A stretch of 56,765 nucleotides of DNA from Martelella mediterranea (GCF_021021415.1 NZ_JAINWJ010000024.1:1-56765), one strand, 5' to 3'. Positions 36,174 to 45,250 are shown, counted from the first letter of the stretch. A program made the numbers and translations. Notes: generated from the sequence alone by a model not told the origin.

Positions 36174-36809
36174 ATGTGCAAGGAATTACGGGTCCGATGG
36201 ACCATCACGCCGCTGAAAGCGCCCCAGCCCTGGATTACCTGCAGCGGATGCCGGGACGTCAAACCCTTTCAGCCCAGCGGAAAAATCCGCCTCAATGCCA
36301 ATGGCCGAAAGCTTGACGCCTGGCTTATCTACAAATGCCTGACATGCGACAGAACATGGAACCGGCCAATCTTCGAACGCCAGAGCGTTCGCGACATCAA
36401 CCCCGCCATTCTGGAGGCGTTGAAAAGCAATGATCCCGATTGGGTCAGATCCGAGGCCTTCAATATCAGCGCGGTCAGACGAAAGGCCCAGCGCATTGAT
36501 GAATTTCCAGAGGTTCATGTCGAAAAGGCCGTGATCATCAATGCCGGCGATTTCTCGACCGTCGCAATCGAAATGGTGGCGTCTCTCCCCGCGAGCCTGC
36601 GCCTCGACCGGTTGCTGGCGAACGAACTCGGACTGTCGCGCACCCGCGTGAAAGCCCTCGCCGATCGCGGATTGCTTCAAGCGAGCGCCCATCGCGATGA
36701 CATTTTGCGTCACCGTGTCCGGTCGGGCACCGTCGTCACGTTGTCACTCGCCGGGGAAGAAAGGGACCCCCGTTATTGGTCTGCAATGGTAACCGGAACC
36801 GCAATGTAG
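36174..36809 (+). CDS. DUF1062 family protein
   Basis: A 211-residue protein of the DUF1062 family, function unknown. Near the N-terminus are paired CxxC motifs (TCSGCRD and KCLTCDR), which look like a zinc ribbon. The middle has LDAWLIYKC and TWNRPIFER, conserved in the family. The C-terminal third (LRLDRLLANELGLSRTRVKAL) resembles an S4-like RNA-binding segment. ATG at 36174 follows GGAAGA, but an ATG at 36132 or 36102 cannot be excluded. No operon partner; yjbQ is convergent. Confidence 0.78.
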   Translation: MCKELRVRWTITPLKAPQPWITCSGCRDVKPFQPSGKIRLNANGRKLDAWLIYKCLTCDRTWNRPIFERQSVRDINPAILEALKSNDPDWVRSEAFNISAVRRKAQRIDEFPEVHVEKAVIINAGDFSTVAIEMVASLPASLRLDRLLANELGLSRTRVKALADRGLLQASAHRDDILRHRVRSGTVVTLSLAGEERDPRYWSAMVTGTAM

Positions 36810-36851
36810 CCGCCCGAGGATGGCGCAAAGCGCGGGGACGACTCTTTACCG

Positions 36852-37274
36852 TCAGGGAGACAGGTGCAGCACCAGCTCGCGGCGGTGGGGGCGGTCGCGG
36901 TGTTCGAACAGGTAGATGCCCTGCCACGTGCCGAGCACCATGCGGCCGTCGAAAACCGGGATGGAGACCGAAACCTGGGTCAGCGCCGATTTGATATGGG
37001 CCGGCATATCGTCCGGACCTTCAAGGCGATGGACGAGATAATCCATCGAGGGGTCATTGGCCGGCGGCGCGATCCGCGAGAAATAGGCCTTCAGGTCACG
37101 TTGGACGTCAGGGTCCGCGTTTTCCTGGATCAGCAACGAGCAGGAGGTGTGGCGCACGAACACCGTCAGCAGTCCCTCGTTCATCGCCTCGTTGCGCACG
37201 AACCGCGCGGCGTCCTCGGTAAACTCGTAGAGGCCCTGGCCACTTGTCTCGATGGTCAGGCTGGTCTGGGGCAT
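36852..37274 (-). CDS. YjbQ/UPF0047 family protein
   Basis: A 140-residue YjbQ-type protein. The family has the conserved core GLLTVFVRHTSCSLLIQENAD and DYLVHRLEGPDDMPAHIKS, both present, with the C-terminal GTWQGIYLFEHRDRPHRR. Members have weak thiamine-phosphate synthase activity and may bind metal through the conserved His/Glu/Asp residues; the physiological role is not settled. The start follows GGAGGACATC. It lies upstream of etfA's stop on the same strand with an 83-base gap. Confidence 0.9.
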   Translation of the reverse strand: MPQTSLTIETSGQGLYEFTEDAARFVRNEAMNEGLLTVFVRHTSCSLLIQENADPDVQRDLKAYFSRIAPPANDPSMDYLVHRLEGPDDMPAHIKSALTQVSVSIPVFDGRMVLGTWQGIYLFEHRDRPHRRELVLHLSP

Positions 37275-37356
37275 GATGTCCTCCGCGTTTTCGCAACGGG
37301 CGGCCCCCGTCGAAATCCCCGGCCTTCAGGCCGGGGATAAACCGCAAGATCGCGCC

Positions 37357-38286
37357 TCAGAGCGCCTTTTCAAGCTCCGGCAATACCGTGAACAGGTCCC
37401 CGACAATGCCGTAATCGGCAACCTGGAAGATCGGCGCTTCCTCGTCCTTGTTGATCGCGACGATCACCTTCGAATCCTTCATGCCGGCCAGATGCTGGAT
37501 CGCGCCGGAAATGCCGCAGGCGATGTAGAGATCGGGGGCGACCACCTTGCCGGTCTGGCCGACCTGCCAGTCGTTCGGCGCAAAGCCGGCATCGACGGCG
37601 GCGCGCGAGGCGCCGACGGCCGCACCCAGCTTGTCCGCCACCGGCAGGATGACCTCCTGGAATTTTTCCGAGGAGCCAAGGGCGCGACCGCCGGAAATGA
37701 TGATCTTCGCGGACGTCAGTTCCGGCCGTTCGGAGGCCGAGATCGCGTTTTCGACGAAGCTCGAAAGCCCCGGATCGGCCGCGGCAGATGCCGTCTCGAC
37801 CGGCGCGGAACCCGTCATTTCGGCGGCGGAGAAGCTTGCCGTGCGCACGGTGATCACCTTCTTGGCATCATGCGATTTCACCGTCTCGATGGCGTTGCCG
37901 GCATAGGTCGGGCGCTTGAACGTGTCGGGCGCGATCACCTCGATGATTTCGGACACCTGCATCACGTCAAGAAGCGCCGCCACGCGCGGCATCACATTCT
38001 TACCGATCGCCGTCGCGGCGGCGATGATCACGTCATAGCCGCCGGCGAGATCGAGGATCGTGGCCGCCAGCGGCTCGGCGAGAGCCTCGGCCAGCGCATC
38101 GCTTTCGGCAATGAGGACCTTGGAGACGCCGGCGATTTTGCCCGCCTCTTCGGCGGCGGCGGCGCAGCCCTGGCCCGCCACCAGCACATGGATATCGCCG
38201 CCGATCGCGGCAGCGGCGGTGACGGCCTTCGCGGTCTGTTCGGAAACGGCGCTACCGTCATGTTCGGCGAGAAGAAGTATGGTCAT
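37357..38286 (-). CDS. etfA: electron transfer flavoprotein alpha subunit
   Basis: FAD-binding alpha subunit of ETF, which passes electrons from acyl-CoA and other dehydrogenases to ETF-ubiquinone oxidoreductase. The 309-residue product has the ETF alpha C-terminal FAD signature: [14 protein letters not shown], then [24 protein letters not shown] and [22 protein letters not shown] (given here in pieces). ATG 38286 starts [11 protein letters not shown], with GGGGAGCC upstream; the open frame extends 45 codons into etfB. The gap to etfB is 14 bases, so one operon. Confidence 0.96.
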   Translation of the reverse strand: MTILLLAEHDGSAVSEQTAKAVTAAAAIGGDIHVLVAGQGCAAAAEEAGKIAGVSKVLIAESDALAEALAEPLAATILDLAGGYDVIIAAATAIGKNVMPRVAALLDVMQVSEIIEVIAPDTFKRPTYAGNAIETVKSHDAKKVITVRTASFSAAEMTGSAPVETASAAADPGLSSFVENAISASERPELTSAKIIISGGRALGSSEKFQEVILPVADKLGAAVGASRAAVDAGFAPNDWQVGQTGKVVAPDLYIACGISGAIQHLAGMKDSKVIVAINKDEEAPIFQVADYGIVGDLFTVLPELEKAL

Positions 38287-38300
38287 GTCGCGGGCTCCCC

Positions 38301-39050
38301 TTACAATACGCCGGCTTCGTTTTTCAGCTTGTCCACCAGTTCGGCGGCGGATGCGACCTTGATCCCGGCCTTGCGCGCGGCGGGTTCCTCGGTCTTCAGC
38401 ACTTCCAGCCGGCGGGCGCAATCGATGCCGTAATCGGCGGGCGTCTTCTTGTCGAGCGGCTTCTTCTTGGCCTTCATGATGTTCGGCAGCGAGGCATAGC
38501 GCGGCTCGTTGAGGCGCAGATCGGTGGTCACGATCGCCGGCAGCTTGACCGAGATCGTCTGCAAGCCGCCATCGATTTCGCGGGTGACTTTCGCATCGCC
38601 CTCGCCGAGCTCCAGCTTGGAGGCAAAGGTGGCCTGGCTCCAGTCAAGAAGGGCAGCCAGCATCTGGCCGGTCTGGTTACTGTCGTCATCGATCGCCTGC
38701 TTGCCGAGAATGACGAGCTGCGGCGCTTCTTCCTCGGCCACCTTCTTCAGCAGCTTGGCGACCGCCAGCGGCTCGACCGTCTCGTCGGTGGCGATCAGGA
38801 TGGCGCGGTCGGCGCCCATGGCGAGCGCGGTGCGCAGCGTCTCTTCCGCCTTGGCCGGGCCGATCGAGACGGCAACGACTTCTTCCGCCTTGCCGGCTTC
38901 CTTCAGCCTGAGCGCCTCTTCCACCGCGATTTCATCGAACGGGTTCATCGACATCTTGACATTGGCGAGCTCGACGCCGGTGCCATCCGGCTTGACGCGG
39001 ATCTTGACGTTGTAATCGACAACCCGTTTGACCGGGACCAGAATTTTCAT
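38301..39050 (-). CDS. etfB: electron transfer flavoprotein beta subunit
   Basis: Beta subunit of ETF, binding AMP. The 249-residue product has [19 protein letters not shown] at the start, the family block [16 protein letters not shown], and the beta signature around [21 protein letters not shown]. Two ATGs are possible; GGAGG is immediately adjacent to the one at 39056 but six bases from the one at 39050, and the standard beta N-terminus begins at 39050, so that is chosen. It precedes etfA by 14 bases. The upstream adenosyltransferase is 189 bases away. Confidence 0.96.
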   Translation of the reverse strand: MKILVPVKRVVDYNVKIRVKPDGTGVELANVKMSMNPFDEIAVEEALRLKEAGKAEEVVAVSIGPAKAEETLRTALAMGADRAILIATDETVEPLAVAKLLKKVAEEEAPQLVILGKQAIDDDSNQTGQMLAALLDWSQATFASKLELGEGDAKVTREIDGGLQTISVKLPAIVTTDLRLNEPRYASLPNIMKAKKKPLDKKTPADYGIDCARRLEVLKTEEPAARKAGIKVASAAELVDKLKNEAGVL

Positions 39051-39239
39051 GTTCATCCTCCAAACTCACGGCCGTTACCGGCCGAACGCGCAAAATCTTC
39101 TCTCCGGCACCGCCGCCGGCTTCATGCAAGGGACCATGCTGACTTTGTGGTATAGTCGCTTGCCAATCGGCGACATGGATAGTTTGTTTTCCCGTCTTTC
39201 GCAAAAAAACTTCACTGCAATTTGACCTCGGCCGCGCAA

Positions 39240-39806
39240 TCAGCGGTTTTTTCCGGGCACCCACAGCACATCGCGCTCTCCCTGGCCATTGGCATGGCGG
39301 GCCGCGACGAACAGCAGGTCGGAGAGGCGATTGATATATTGCAGTGCCGGCTGCGAGACGGCTTCCGTCTCCGCAAGCCGCGTCATCGCCCGCTCCGCGC
39401 GCCGGCAGACCGTGCGCGCCATGTGCAGATGCGCCGCAAGCGCGCTGCCGCCCGGCAGAATGAACGAGGTCAGCGGCGACAGCGCATCGTTCAGACGGTC
39501 GATCTCGGCCTCAAGCCACGCCACCTGGGCGTCGACGATCCTGAGCGGCTCGTAGCCGAGCGCCTCGCCAGTCTCCGGCGTTGCCAGATCGGCGCCGAGA
39601 TCGAACAGGTCGTTCTGGATGCGGGCGAGCGCCGCGTCATATTCGCCGGCCTCCTGCAGCCGGGCAAGGCCGATCGCGGCGTTGGTCTCGTCGACATCGC
39701 CGATCGCCGCCATCCGGACATCGGCTTTTTTTCGGCGCGGCCCGGCCGCGAGCCCGGTGGTGCCGTCATCGCCGGTGCGAGTGTAGATCTTGTTCAGTTT
39801 GACCAT
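39240..39806 (-). CDS. PduO-type ATP:cob(I)alamin adenosyltransferase
   Basis: A 188-residue enzyme making adenosylcobalamin from cob(I)alamin and ATP. The N-terminal nucleotide loop is TRTGDDGTTGL; the helical core has GDVDETNAAIG, LPGGSALAAHLHMARTVCRRAER and the C-terminal YINRLSDLLFVAAR. This is the PduO class, not the CobA class. No B12-dependent enzyme lies close by. It is upstream of etfB on the same strand (189 bases), and a small twin-helix membrane protein gene is further upstream, an order also seen in related rhizobia. Confidence 0.94.
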   Translation of the reverse strand: MVKLNKIYTRTGDDGTTGLAAGPRRKKADVRMAAIGDVDETNAAIGLARLQEAGEYDAALARIQNDLFDLGADLATPETGEALGYEPLRIVDAQVAWLEAEIDRLNDALSPLTSFILPGGSALAAHLHMARTVCRRAERAMTRLAETEAVSQPALQYINRLSDLLFVAARHANGQGERDVLWVPGKNR

Positions 39807-39900
39807 GATTGTGTCGCAGTTCTTTCAGTCAGCCGCTATTGAGCGAAACCGGTTGCAAAAGGCAAGGCCGTGCAACGTAATTTTGACCTGCCGGGCGAAA

Positions 39901-40098
39901 TCAATGACCGGATTGCATCAACCAAAGCGTGATCATGATCAGGATGATGGCAAGCGCCTGGAACGCGACGCGGGCCTGCATCATCTTGTTGGAATGCTGG
40001 GGACTGCCGCCGAGCATCATGTTGATGAGCCCGCGGGCCAGGAAGAACACCACCAGCAGCATCACGATGACAGTGGCGAAAACGAATACCGTGGACAT
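39901..40098 (-). CDS. small twin transmembrane-helix protein (HIG1-like)
   Basis: A 65-residue protein with two hydrophobic helices (about residues 4-24 and 46-62) joined by a short polar loop (GGSPQHSNKMMQARVAF). The layout fits the small twin-helix proteins related to hypoxia-induced HIG1 domains, which in mitochondria associate with respiratory complexes; a role in respiration is inference. GGGAGAG precedes the ATG. It lies 94 bases before the adenosyltransferase on the same strand. Confidence 0.8.
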   Translation of the reverse strand: MSTVFVFATVIVMLLVVFFLARGLINMMLGGSPQHSNKMMQARVAFQALAIILIMITLWLMQSGH

Positions 40099-40238
40099 TT
40101 TCTCTCCCGGAGCGTGGTCACATCAAAAGCGCTGACCCGCTCCATCTCTTTGTCTTGCCGCATTCCGATGCTGACAGCGGAATGCTTCGGAAACCGGTGC
40201 CATCAGACGACAAAACAGCCGCGCTTGCAAGGGCCGGC

Positions 40239-40763
40239 TCAGTGCGCCTGCAACGCATCGCTGAGCAGGCGCGCGGCATCCGCGCTGAAGGCAACCAGAA
40301 AGACCGTCTCGATGGACGGCAGGCGTTGAAGCCCGCTGACGACGCTCGCAACCGCGATGCGCGCGGCGCTCTCGGCCGGAAAACCGTAGACGCCGGTGGA
40401 AATCGCCGGAAAGGCGATCGTCCGGCAGGCATGCGCCGCGGCCAGTTCCAGCGAATTTCGGTAACAGAGCCGCAGCTTTTCGGCCTCGCCATCACCGCCG
40501 CCGTGCCAAACCGGTCCGACGGTGTGGATCACATGGCGCGCCTTCAGATCATAGCCGCCGGTGATCTTCGCCTCTCCGGTTTGACAGCCGCCGACCGTCC
40601 GGCATTCGGCCAGAAGCCCGGGCCCCGCCGCGCGGTGGATAGCGCCATCCACCCCGCCGCCGCCGAGCAGCGAGGCATTGGCCGCGTTGACGATCGCATC
40701 GACGTCGTAAGCCGTGATATCGCCCTGTTCTACGGTAATCCTTCCAATATCGTCCTGCCTCAG
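40239..40763 (-). CDS. macro-domain protein (YmdB-like O-acetyl-ADP-ribose deacetylase)
   Basis: The frame encodes a near-complete macro domain close to E. coli Ymd[19 protein letters not shown], the [15 protein letters not shown] loop, VIHTVGPVW and [13 protein letters not shown]. YmdB hydrolyses O-acetyl-ADP-ribose and modulates RNase III. There is no ATG, GTG or TTG before the conserved N-terminus. The frame can only be opened by CTG at 40763, whose last two bases overlap the upstream SDR stop codon (CTGA), or by ATT at 40748, which has AGGA upstream. A GTG at 40652 would remove the nucleotide-binding core. I give the CTG form (174 residues); the exact start is unsure. Confidence 0.75.
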   Translation of the reverse strand: MRQDDIGRITVEQGDITAYDVDAIVNAANASLLGGGGVDGAIHRAAGPGLLAECRTVGGCQTGEAKITGGYDLKARHVIHTVGPVWHGGGDGEAEKLRLCYRNSLELAAAHACRTIAFPAISTGVYGFPAESAARIAVASVVSGLQRLPSIETVFLVAFSADAARLLSDALQAH

Positions 40764-41593
40764 CTTAGCCGTCCCATCAGCCGGTAGAACCAGTCGGAGG
40801 GCATGATGCGCTTCAGGATCATACCCTGCTTTGCCGGCGTGGTGACCGGATAATGCGGGCGCGGCCTTTTGGCCGTCAGCGCCTTAAGCAGAACGGCGTG
40901 GACGGCGTCCGGTTCCAGCCGGCTTTTGTTGGGCGGTCCCGAACCATCAAGGCGGGCAAGCTGTTTCCTGTACTCGGCCGCGTGATGGGAACCTTCAAGA
41001 TCGATATTGTCGTGGATATGTTTCAGCGCATTGGCGGTGAAGCGCGATGCGATCGGCCCCGGCTCGATCAGGCTCACGAAGATGCCGGTGCCCTCCAGCT
41101 CCATGCGCAGCGTCAGCGACATCGCCTCCAGCGCATATTTCGAAGCCGAATACGGCCCGCGATAACGATAGGGCAACAGGCCGAGGATCGAGGAGCACTG
41201 CACGATGCGGCCATGGCCCTGGGCGCGCATGAACGGCACGACCTGCCGCGTCAACTCGTGCCAGCCGAAGAAATTGGCCTCGAACTGCGCGCGCAGCACA
41301 TCGGTGGAGACATCCTCCACGGCCCCCGGCTGGCCATAGGCGCCATTGTTGAACAGCCCATCGATGCGCCCGCCGGTGCGCTCCGCCACCGCCTCCACAA
41401 GGGCGGTGATCGAGGCCTGATCCGTGTAATCGAGATAGAGGGCCTCGAGGCCGTCGGCTTCAAGGGCGGCGATATCCTCCGGCTTCCGCGCCGTGGCGAA
41501 TACCCGCCAGCCATCCTTTGCCAGCGCGCGGGCGCACCAGGCCCCGATGCCGCTGGAACAGCCGGTGATGATAATCGTGGATTGCTCGGCCAA
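40760..41593 (-). CDS. SDR-family oxidoreductase
   Basis: A 277-residue short-chain dehydrogenase. Motifs: cofactor-binding [19 protein letters not shown], the catalytic Ser in [14 protein letters not shown] and [10 protein letters not shown] with Tyr and Lys. The frame is open for over 260 more codons upstream, antisense to the YihY gene, so the true start must be judged locally. GGAG sits seven bases before a TTG at 41593 giving [11 protein letters not shown], the normal SDR beginning. The stop overlaps the macro-domain gene. Substrate unknown. Confidence 0.88.
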   Translation of the reverse strand: MAEQSTIIITGCSSGIGAWCARALAKDGWRVFATARKPEDIAALEADGLEALYLDYTDQASITALVEAVAERTGGRIDGLFNNGAYGQPGAVEDVSTDVLRAQFEANFFGWHELTRQVVPFMRAQGHGRIVQCSSILGLLPYRYRGPYSASKYALEAMSLTLRMELEGTGIFVSLIEPGPIASRFTANALKHIHDNIDLEGSHHAAEYRKQLARLDGSGPPNKSRLEPDAVHAVLLKALTAKRPRPHYPVTTPAKQGMILKRIMPSDWFYRLMGRLS

Positions 41594-41674
41594 TGAGATA
41601 CTCCGGTACACGAATGCGTTGTCTTTCCTATATAAGGATCGCGAGCCGACCGCGAAACGCCTTTTGGAGCAATA

Positions 41675-42589
41675 ATGAGAAAGCCGATCCGCACGACCTT
41701 CAAGGTGGCCTATGACGCGCTCTACCACTTCAGCGAGGACGACGGCTGGGCCATGGCGAGCCATGTGGCGCTCTCCACATTGCTTGCGTTGTTTCCGTTC
41801 CTGATTTTCGGCACCACGCTGGCGGGCTTTCTCGGCGCCGACCAGTTCGCCGACATCGCGATCAACACCATTGTCGGCGCATGGCCGAAGGAGATCGCCG
41901 AGCCCGTTTCCAACCAGATCCGCCAGGTGCTGACCGTGCCGCGCGGCGGACTGCTGACGGTTTCGGTGCTGGCCGCCGCCTATTTCGCCTCCAATGGCGT
42001 GGAAGCCGTCAGGCTTTCGCTCAACCGCGCCTACCGCGTGGAGGAAACCCGGACGTGGTGGTGGCTCAGGATCAAGAGCCTCGGCTTCGTGCTTCTGGCC
42101 TCGATTATCTTCGCCTTTCTGAGCATCATGTTCGTGGTGGTGCCGATCGCGCTGCACTTTGCCGAGCGCTGGTTTCCCTGGCTGGAGAACGGGTTGACGA
42201 CGCTTGCCAATGCCCGCCTCGTGGGCACCTTCCTGTTGCTGATGTTCGGGCTGGTGATCGCGCACCTGTTTCTGGCGGCCGGCCGCCGCCGGCTGGTCGA
42301 CGTGCTCCCCGGCATCATTCTGACGCTGGTGTTCTGGGCGATCTTCGCCTCCGGCTTCGCCTATTATCTCGGCACCTTCGCGCAATACAGCGCCACCTAT
42401 GCCGGGCTTGCCACGCCGATGATCCTGCTGGTGTTTCTCTATTCGATCGGCGTGATCCTGCTTTTAGGCGCGGAGGTGAACGCGGCGCTTTTGAAATACA
42501 AGGTGATCAAGCACGCGCCCTGGAGCCGCCACCGCTCGCGCAGGGCCAAGCATTCAGATCCCGCAAAGGACACGGATATCAGCCACTGA
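41675..42589 (+). CDS. YihY/BrkB family inner-membrane protein
   Basis: A 304-residue membrane protein with about six helices, of the YihY/virulence factor BrkB family. The family's start (SEDDGWAMASHVALSTLLALFP), the middle FASNGVEAVRLSLNRAYRVEE and late GLATPMILLVFLYSIGVILLLGAEVNAAL are all there. The C-terminal tail is basic (APWSRHRSRRAK). The function is unknown despite the historical 'ribonuclease BN' label. GGAG is seven bases before the ATG. The 3' end overlaps the convergent gluQ by 36 bases. Confidence 0.9.
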   Translation: MRKPIRTTFKVAYDALYHFSEDDGWAMASHVALSTLLALFPFLIFGTTLAGFLGADQFADIAINTIVGAWPKEIAEPVSNQIRQVLTVPRGGLLTVSVLAAAYFASNGVEAVRLSLNRAYRVEETRTWWWLRIKSLGFVLLASIIFAFLSIMFVVVPIALHFAERWFPWLENGLTTLANARLVGTFLLLMFGLVIAHLFLAAGRRRLVDVLPGIILTLVFWAIFASGFAYYLGTFAQYSATYAGLATPMILLVFLYSIGVILLLGAEVNAALLKYKVIKHAPWSRHRSRRAKHSDPAKDTDISH

Positions 42590-43432
42590 CCGCCCTTCGG
42601 CGCGCAACTGCCGGAGCGCGGTATCGCCGTTCGATTTGGATAGCTTGCGCCCGTCGGGTCCCAGAATCAGCCGGTGGTGATGATAGACCGGCGCGGGAAG
42701 CCCCAGAAGTTCCTGTAGCAGGCGGTGGATCGCGGTGGCGTGATAGAGGTCGAGGCCGCGCACCACATGGGTGATGCCCTGCGCCGCATCATCGGTGACC
42801 ACCGAAAGATGATAGCTCGACGGCGCATCCGAACGCGACAGCACCACATCGCCCCAGACCGCGGGATCGGCCGGAATATCGATGGCCCCGCCCTCCGTTT
42901 CCTCGCGCCAGCAGAGCGGCTTGCCGATTCGGGCCACCGCCGCTTCCATATCGAGCCGCCAGGCATGGCGCTTGCCTGAGGCAAGCAGCATCTGGCGCTC
43001 TTCCTCACCGCGCAGCCGGTCGGCGGCCGGATAGAGCGGCGCGCCATCGGGATCGCGCGGCCAGGCGCTTCCCTCCGCCTCAAAGGCCTCGACCAGCCGG
43101 CGCACCTCGCCGCGGGTCATGAAGGCCGGATAGGCCAGTCCCGCGACGATCAGCCGGTCAAGCATCGCCTGATAATCGGAAAAATGCTCCGACTGGCGGA
43201 AGAGCGGGGGCTCGAAGGCGATGCCGAGCCAGTCGAGGTCCTCGATCAGCGCCGCCTCAAGCTCCGGCGTCGCGCGGGTCTGGTCGATATCCTCGATCCT
43301 GAGCAGCAGCCTGCCGCCCACAGCCTTTGCCCGCCGCTGGTTTTCGAAGGCGGACAAGGCGTGGCCGAGATGCAGGTAGCCGTTCAAGCTCGGCGCGAAG
43401 CGGAAAACGGGTCGATCCGTAACGTGTTTCAT
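42554..43432 (-). CDS. gluQ: glutamyl-Q tRNA(Asp) synthetase
   Basis: Truncated glutamyl-tRNA synthetase homologue that glutamylates queuosine-34 of tRNA-Asp. The 292-residue length and lack of an anticodon-binding domain are typical. HLGHA is the class I HIGH motif and GRKLSKS the KMSKS motif; LRIEDIDQTRA is also conserved. The zinc-site cysteines usual in E. coli GluQRS are missing: the region reads AYPAFMTRGE and YPAADR. A GluRS proper is unlikely at this size. ATG 43432 has only a weak ribosome binding site. It overlaps yihY's end. Confidence 0.92.
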   Translation of the reverse strand: MKHVTDRPVFRFAPSLNGYLHLGHALSAFENQRRAKAVGGRLLLRIEDIDQTRATPELEAALIEDLDWLGIAFEPPLFRQSEHFSDYQAMLDRLIVAGLAYPAFMTRGEVRRLVEAFEAEGSAWPRDPDGAPLYPAADRLRGEEERQMLLASGKRHAWRLDMEAAVARIGKPLCWREETEGGAIDIPADPAVWGDVVLSRSDAPSSYHLSVVTDDAAQGITHVVRGLDLYHATAIHRLLQELLGLPAPVYHHHRLILGPDGRKLSKSNGDTALRQLRAEGRSVADIRVLCGI

Positions 43433-43472
43433 GCGATGAACTATCCGGTTTTCAAGGAAAGGAGCAAGGCGG

Positions 43473-44117
43473 ATGGAGCGGCTGCGCAATGGCGATGACC
43501 TGCAAACGGCGCTCGCGGACCTTTGCGCGGATGCGCCCCTGCTTGCCGGCCTTGCCGCAACCTGCCCCGAAATTCCGCTTCGCCTGCTGCCTTCGGGTTT
43601 TGCCGGGCTTTCGGAGGTGGTGGCCGGCCAGATGATTTCCAAACAGGCGGCCGCTGCGATTTTCGCGCGGCTTCGCGCCGCCTGCGACCCGCTGACGGCC
43701 GAGACCTATCTGGCGCTTTCGCCCGAGGCCCATGCCGGCATCGGCCTGACGCGCGCCAAGCAGGCGACGCTCGACGGCATCGCAAGGGCGATTGCCGAGG
43801 GCGCGCTCGATCTCGCCGCCGTTGACGCCCTGCCGGCGGACGAGGCGATGGCGCTTCTGACGGCCTATCGCGGCATCGGCGTCTGGACGGCGGAAGTTTA
43901 TCTGATGTTCTGCGCTGGCCATGTCGACATCTTTCCGGCCGGCGATCTGGCCCTGCGCATTGCCGCAGCGGACGCGTTCGGGCTCAATGAACGGCCCGAT
44001 GCCGCGACGCTCAGGTCGCTTGCGCGGGACTGGCGGCCCTATCGTTCGGTGGCCGCCCGAATTCTCTGGGCGCATTACGCGCAGATGACAAAAAGAGACG
44101 TCGTCCCGGTGGGATAA
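43473..44117 (+). CDS. DNA-3-methyladenine glycosylase II (AlkA type)
   Basis: A 214-residue base-excision repair glycosylase of the HhH-GPD superfamily, removing alkylated purines. The helix-hairpin-helix AYRGIGVWTAEVYLMFC and the catalytic Asp in FPAGDLALR are clear; the N-terminal part has SEVVAGQMISKQAA, typical of the family. It is shorter than E. coli AlkA (282), lacking the N-terminal beta domain. The start follows AAGGCGG. Divergent from gluQ with only 40 bases between. Product name is reliable, exact substrate less so. Confidence 0.9.
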   Translation: MERLRNGDDLQTALADLCADAPLLAGLAATCPEIPLRLLPSGFAGLSEVVAGQMISKQAAAAIFARLRAACDPLTAETYLALSPEAHAGIGLTRAKQATLDGIARAIAEGALDLAAVDALPADEAMALLTAYRGIGVWTAEVYLMFCAGHVDIFPAGDLALRIAAADAFGLNERPDAATLRSLARDWRPYRSVAARILWAHYAQMTKRDVVPVG

Positions 44118-44232
44118 GGTTTTTGCGGCATTTGGCAGTCGAAACAGACGGGGTGATTAATCAGGCTTCACAATACTGTAACAACGAGCCTAATATACAG
44201 GAGACAGATGCCGAATCGATCAGGAGAGCAAC

Positions 44233-44790
44233 TTGACGATTGCAGTCTCGCCTCAGGCCTTGCCGGCGCTCGTTCTGAACGCCGACTACAGGCCGCTGAG
44301 TTATTACCCCTTGTCGCTCTGGTCCTGGCAGGACGCGATCAAGGCCGTATTCCTCGACCGTGTGAACATCATAGCCGAGTATGATCAGGCCGTGTCGTCG
44401 CCCAGCTTCTCGATGCGGCTGCCGAGCGTGGTGTGCCTGAAGACCTATATCAAACCCTCGCGCCACCCGGCCTTCACCCGCTTCAACGTTTTCTTGCGGG
44501 ACCGCTTTCAGTGCCAGTATTGCGGCAGCCGCGAAGAACTGACCTTCGACCACGTGATCCCGCGCTGTCGCGGCGGCGAAACCACGTGGGAAAACGTGGT
44601 CGCGGCCTGCTCGCCGTGCAATCTGAAAAAGGGATCCCGTCTGCCCAAACAGGCCGGCATGATCCCCTTCCACAAACCCTTCCAGCCGACGGTGCAGGAC
44701 CTGCACAATAACGGCCGGCAGTTCCCACCGAACTATCTGCATGAAAGCTGGCTGGACTATCTCTACTGGGACAGCGAACTGGAACCGTAA
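44233..44790 (+). CDS. HNH endonuclease-fold protein
   Basis: A 185-residue protein with a C-terminal HNH nuclease fold: CQYCG, DHVIPRCRGG and ENVVAACSPCN give the two zinc CxxC pairs and the catalytic His. The N-terminal half (LPALVLNADYRPLSYYPLSLWSW) is conserved in a widespread alphaproteobacterial family. No phage or restriction context is near, so a housekeeping or repair role is likelier than a selfish element. The start is TTG at 44233 with AGGAGAG five bases upstream; no ATG is available. Confidence 0.9.
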   Translation: MTIAVSPQALPALVLNADYRPLSYYPLSLWSWQDAIKAVFLDRVNIIAEYDQAVSSPSFSMRLPSVVCLKTYIKPSRHPAFTRFNVFLRDRFQCQYCGSREELTFDHVIPRCRGGETTWENVVAACSPCNLKKGSRLPKQAGMIPFHKPFQPTVQDLHNNGRQFPPNYLHESWLDYLYWDSELEP

Positions 44791-44821
44791 CAAGGCGCCT
44801 TGCGCGTCGGCAAATCCAGTT

Positions 44822-45058
44822 TCAGAGGCCTCCAGCCATGTTCTGGGTTGCCGAAGCATCAGATTCGGCTGCGCTCAGCGTTTCGTCAAAACCGAAACCG
44901 AAAAGCTGCATGGAAAGCACAGCAATGACGAGCAGAAGTGCTGCCCAAAACGGAATGCGATTGTAGAACGGCGTGGGCCTGAAGCAATAAGAACAATTTT
45001 TCGTTCCAAACCGCAAAGGGTGATGACAGGAACATTTGAAGAGTCTGAGATTTTTCAC
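44822..45058 (-). CDS. small Cys-rich membrane protein
   Basis: A 78-residue frame with gene-like composition: MKNLRLFKCSCHHPLRFGT, a second pair of cysteines in NCSYC, a PTPFYNRIP linker, then a strong transmembrane helix (FWAALLLVIAVLSMQLFGF) and a polar tail. It looks like a zinc-ribbon anchored to the membrane; no named family is recognised. The start is taken as GTG 45058 with a weak GGA seven bases upstream; the frame is open to a TTG at 45187. A perfect EcfG-type promoter lies upstream at 45225-45250, supporting a real gene. Confidence 0.58.
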   Translation of the reverse strand: MKNLRLFKCSCHHPLRFGTKNCSYCFRPTPFYNRIPFWAALLLVIAVLSMQLFGFGFDETLSAAESDASATQNMAGGL

Positions 45059-45224
45059 ATTCAGTCCAAAACTTGCGGTGTTTCCAACTCGGCAGAGCCA
45101 GCGCCTGCCTGTCCCCTGGACTTTTTTTGGTATTTCCCCTAGCCGGCACACGCCACAAACGCAATCACCCATCCACGACAATAACAAGTTTTGATCATCG
45201 ATCGCAGCCGGCGCATTCGTTCTG

Positions 45225-45250
45225 AACGGAACCGCGGTCTGGAAAGTTCC
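45225..45250 (-). promoter_or_regulatory. Perfect EcfG-type promoter upstream of the small Cys-rich membrane protein
   Basis: On the minus strand GGAAC (45250-45246), 17 bases, CGTT (45228-45225). It points to the small gene at 44822-45058, leaving a leader of about 160 bases. The remaining bases of the gap up to the amtB terminator hold nothing else I can support. Confidence 0.55.

Noticed and set aside
41594-42385. N-terminal extension of the SDR at 40760-41593 antisense to the YihY gene
   Set aside because: The extension has no SDR or other motif; the cofactor motif begins right after the TTG at 41593 with its own ribosome binding site.
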